Assembly (NCBI RefSeq): GCF_015207245.1
Contig: NZ_JADEXF010000169.1
Location: forward strand, 1-6,980
Origin: Nostoc cf. edaphicum LEGE 07299
GTDB lineage: Bacteria > Cyanobacteriota > Cyanobacteriia > Cyanobacteriales > Nostocaceae
Direction: 5' to 3'
DNA: 6,980 bases
The position numbers and the translations under genes were made by a program. This document shows positions 5,505 to 6,980 of this stretch, one piece after another. The notes under the pieces are model-generated. The model saw only the letters and a program-made list of their open reading frames with translations. It searched no databases and was not told the DNA's origin. Within the stretch, counting starts at the first letter, position 1. Each line of letters opens with the position of its first letter.

Positions 5505-6980
5505 CTATTGTTTTAATTGAAAAGCAAGGTCAAGATCGTCCAAAGAATTAACATCTAACCAGTTACCGCGAATATAAAGCACCTTGATCGGTTTGCCTTG
5601 CTCGATTAAATAATTGCATAATTCTGGCAAACCCAGACTGTTAAATTCCGGTCGTTTTTGCAACTCATTGAGTGCTTCACTAACCCATTGTCTACCTTGA
5701 CTTCGCAAGCGCAACATCCCAATCCAGCGGCCGCTAGACTTTCCTAATTGCGTTTGTCTGGTTTTAGAAATGTTCAACAGGTTGACATCCTGTCCAAACA
5801 AAGAAAGATCGTCTGGAATTGAGCAATAGGCGTAATCAGGTGAACCGCTAACAGACTTGTTGTTGGCTACAGAATCAACTACAGCCACAATTTCTCCGGG
5901 ACATTCTAATAAATCTCGCAAGATGTAGCTTCTAAATAGTAAATCGCCGTAAAGCACCAGCATTTCTTCGCCAAAACTAGCTTGAGCTACGGCTAAGGAT
6001 GCTAATTCTCCCGTTGTTTCATAATCTGGGTTGCAGATGACTTTAGTCCCCGGAACATTGATGGTTTCTGCTTTGTAACCGGCGACAACGGTAATATCAT
6101 TGATAGCAAGTTTCTTGAATTTGTCTACCAATAACCTGAGTAAAGGTTTACCTCCAAGGGGTAACATCACTTTTGGCTTATCTTGCGTCAATCCGGCTAA
6201 TTCTTGGCCTCTGCTAGCAGCTAAAACGATCGCTTGGGTATTTTGCCGTCCGTTATTAAAGTAGCGTTTTTCAGCTTCTATGAGTTCATCCGCCCCTTGT
6301 AGCCGGAAGATTTCTTTTACGGGAGCAATATCATCTTCAATGTTGATTAAAGTTTCGCTGGCTTTCACTTCACGCGCGATCGCTTGCATACTAGCAACAG
6401 CAGATCGAATCAAATGATTTGCCCAGATGACCAAATTAACTTCAGCTTTGCGAAAAACATCAGTAGGTGTGCTGTAATATTTAGTCGGTATAAACACTAA
6501 CGGAGAACGGCCCGCCCATTCTTTAGCAAAGGCTAGCACTTGATCGGGGCGCGATGATTTACTGTGAATTAGGATGGCGTTTGCTCCGGCGGCGTGGTAA
6601 GCTTCAGCTCGGCGCAGCGCTTCCGAAAGATCCCACCCAGCAATCAAAGCTTCGAGTCGGGCGACGATGCAAAAATCTGGATCTGTCTGACTATCCTTAC
6701 CCGCCTTAATTTTGCCGCAGAATTCATCAATATCAGCTAAAGCTTGGCGACTCCCGTTGATAAAGCTATTGGTTTTGGGAAAAAGTTTATCTTCAATACA
6801 GACTCCAGCGATTCCTCGCTGTTCTAACTTTTTGACCAGGCGACGCATATTATTAAAGTTGCCATAACCAGTATCCCCATCTAATAAAATCGGGATGCTA
6901 GTGACATCAGACATGAACTCCAGCATTTCTACAACTTGCGTCCAACTGGCTTCATTATTATCTCGAACGCCATATTGAGC
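5505..6980 (-). CDS. aepX: Phosphoenolpyruvate mutase fused to a nucleotidyltransferase (5' end outside window)
   Basis: The frame is open to the right edge, so only the last 491 residues are visible; about 50 N-terminal residues are missing. Numbering from the first visible codon, [10 protein letters not shown] (4-13), DGDTGYGN (34-41) and the diagnostic PEP mutase signature [10 protein letters not shown] (63-72) show a PEP mutase domain of the isocitrate lyase superfamily. Further conserved pieces are [15 protein letters not shown] and WANH. It isomerises PEP to phosphonopyruvate. From about residue 249 a second domain follows: a GT-A-fold nucleotidyltransferase with [24 protein letters not shown], a YGD metal site (344-346) and [11 protein letters not shown] near the C-terminus. 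By analogy with PntC, which makes CMP-AEP from CTP and AEP and also occurs fused to PEP mutase, it should activate the AEP made by the two downstream genes. CTP and AEP specificity is inferred. An internal Met at 6926 is not the start, because conserved sequence precedes it. Confidence 0.95.
   Translation of the reverse strand, partial: AQYGVRDNNEASWTQVVEMLEFMSDVTSIPILLDGDTGYGNFNNMRRLVKKLEQRGIAGVCIEDKLFPKTNSFINGSRQALADIDEFCGKIKAGKDSQTDPDFCIVARLEALIAGWDLSEALRRAEAYHAAGANAILIHSKSSRPDQVLAFAKEWAGRSPLVFIPTKYYSTPTDVFRKAEVNLVIWANHLIRSAVASMQAIAREVKASETLINIEDDIAPVKEIFRLQGADELIEAEKRYFNNGRQNTQAIVLAASRGQELAGLTQDKPKVMLPLGGKPLLRLLVDKFKKLAINDITVVAGYKAETINVPGTKVICNPDYETTGELASLAVAQASFGEEMLVLYGDLLFRSYILRDLLECPGEIVAVVDSVANNKSVSGSPDYAYCSIPDDLSLFGQDVNLLNISKTRQTQLGKSSGRWIGMLRLRSQGRQWVSEALNELQKRPEFNSLGLPELCNYLIEQGKPIKVLYIRGNWLDVNSLDDLDLAFQLKQ

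Noticed and set aside
5216..5551. Plus-strand ORF through the 21-bp array (TSELGTS-type repeats).
   Set aside because: It is open only because the 21-bp unit keeps frame and lacks stops; it runs into the antisense of the PEP mutase fusion and has no ribosome site.
6924..6926. ATG as the start of the PEP mutase gene.
   Set aside because: The 18 codons before it read as conserved PEP mutase sequence ([15 protein letters not shown]), so the gene continues past the right edge.

Overview
The window looks cyanobacterial, most likely from a filamentous, Nostoc-like genome. The octamer GCGATCGC (HIP1) occurs at 152, 782, 1302, 2454, 3834, 4669, 4860, 5002 and 6376, far more often than chance. The spacers are filled with tandem heptanucleotide repeats (TTTTAGA, ATGACAA, CCCAATG, TAATTCG types), which are typical of that group.

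Right half (2799-6980, all on the minus strand): a compact phosphonate biosynthesis operon. In transcription order it holds (i) a phosphoenolpyruvate mutase fused to a nucleotidyltransferase, with its first residues beyond the right edge; (ii) phosphonopyruvate decarboxylase (aepY); (iii) 2-aminoethylphosphonate (AEP) transaminase (phnW/aepZ). Together they predict PEP -> phosphonopyruvate -> phosphonoacetaldehyde -> AEP -> CMP-AEP, an activated headgroup for transfer to a lipid or glycan. No transferase and no phosphonatase are visible, so the final product is unknown, but the set reads as biosynthetic.

The operon is invaded by repeats. A 21-bp array of about eleven units fills the aepX-aepY gap. 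An ATGACAA heptamer array runs up to the phnW start. A perfect 58-bp repeat occurs in opposite orientation on either side of phnW (2696-2753 and 3958-4015), and its right copy supplies the last codons and stop of aepY.

Left half: two plus-strand genes, an isochorismatase-like cysteine hydrolase (1245-2024) and a small cupin (2232-2687), the latter convergent with phnW. Divergent from the hydrolase are the remains of an amidohydrolase (about 733-1163, minus) with three in-frame stops and a frameshift; it is recognisable from its HxH metal-site segment. Further left is a small two-helix membrane protein of unknown function (183-623, minus). I see nothing convincing in 1-182.

The spacers at 624-732 and 1164-1244 hold no gene. 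The 207-bp spacer between hydrolase and cupin holds heptamer repeats only.
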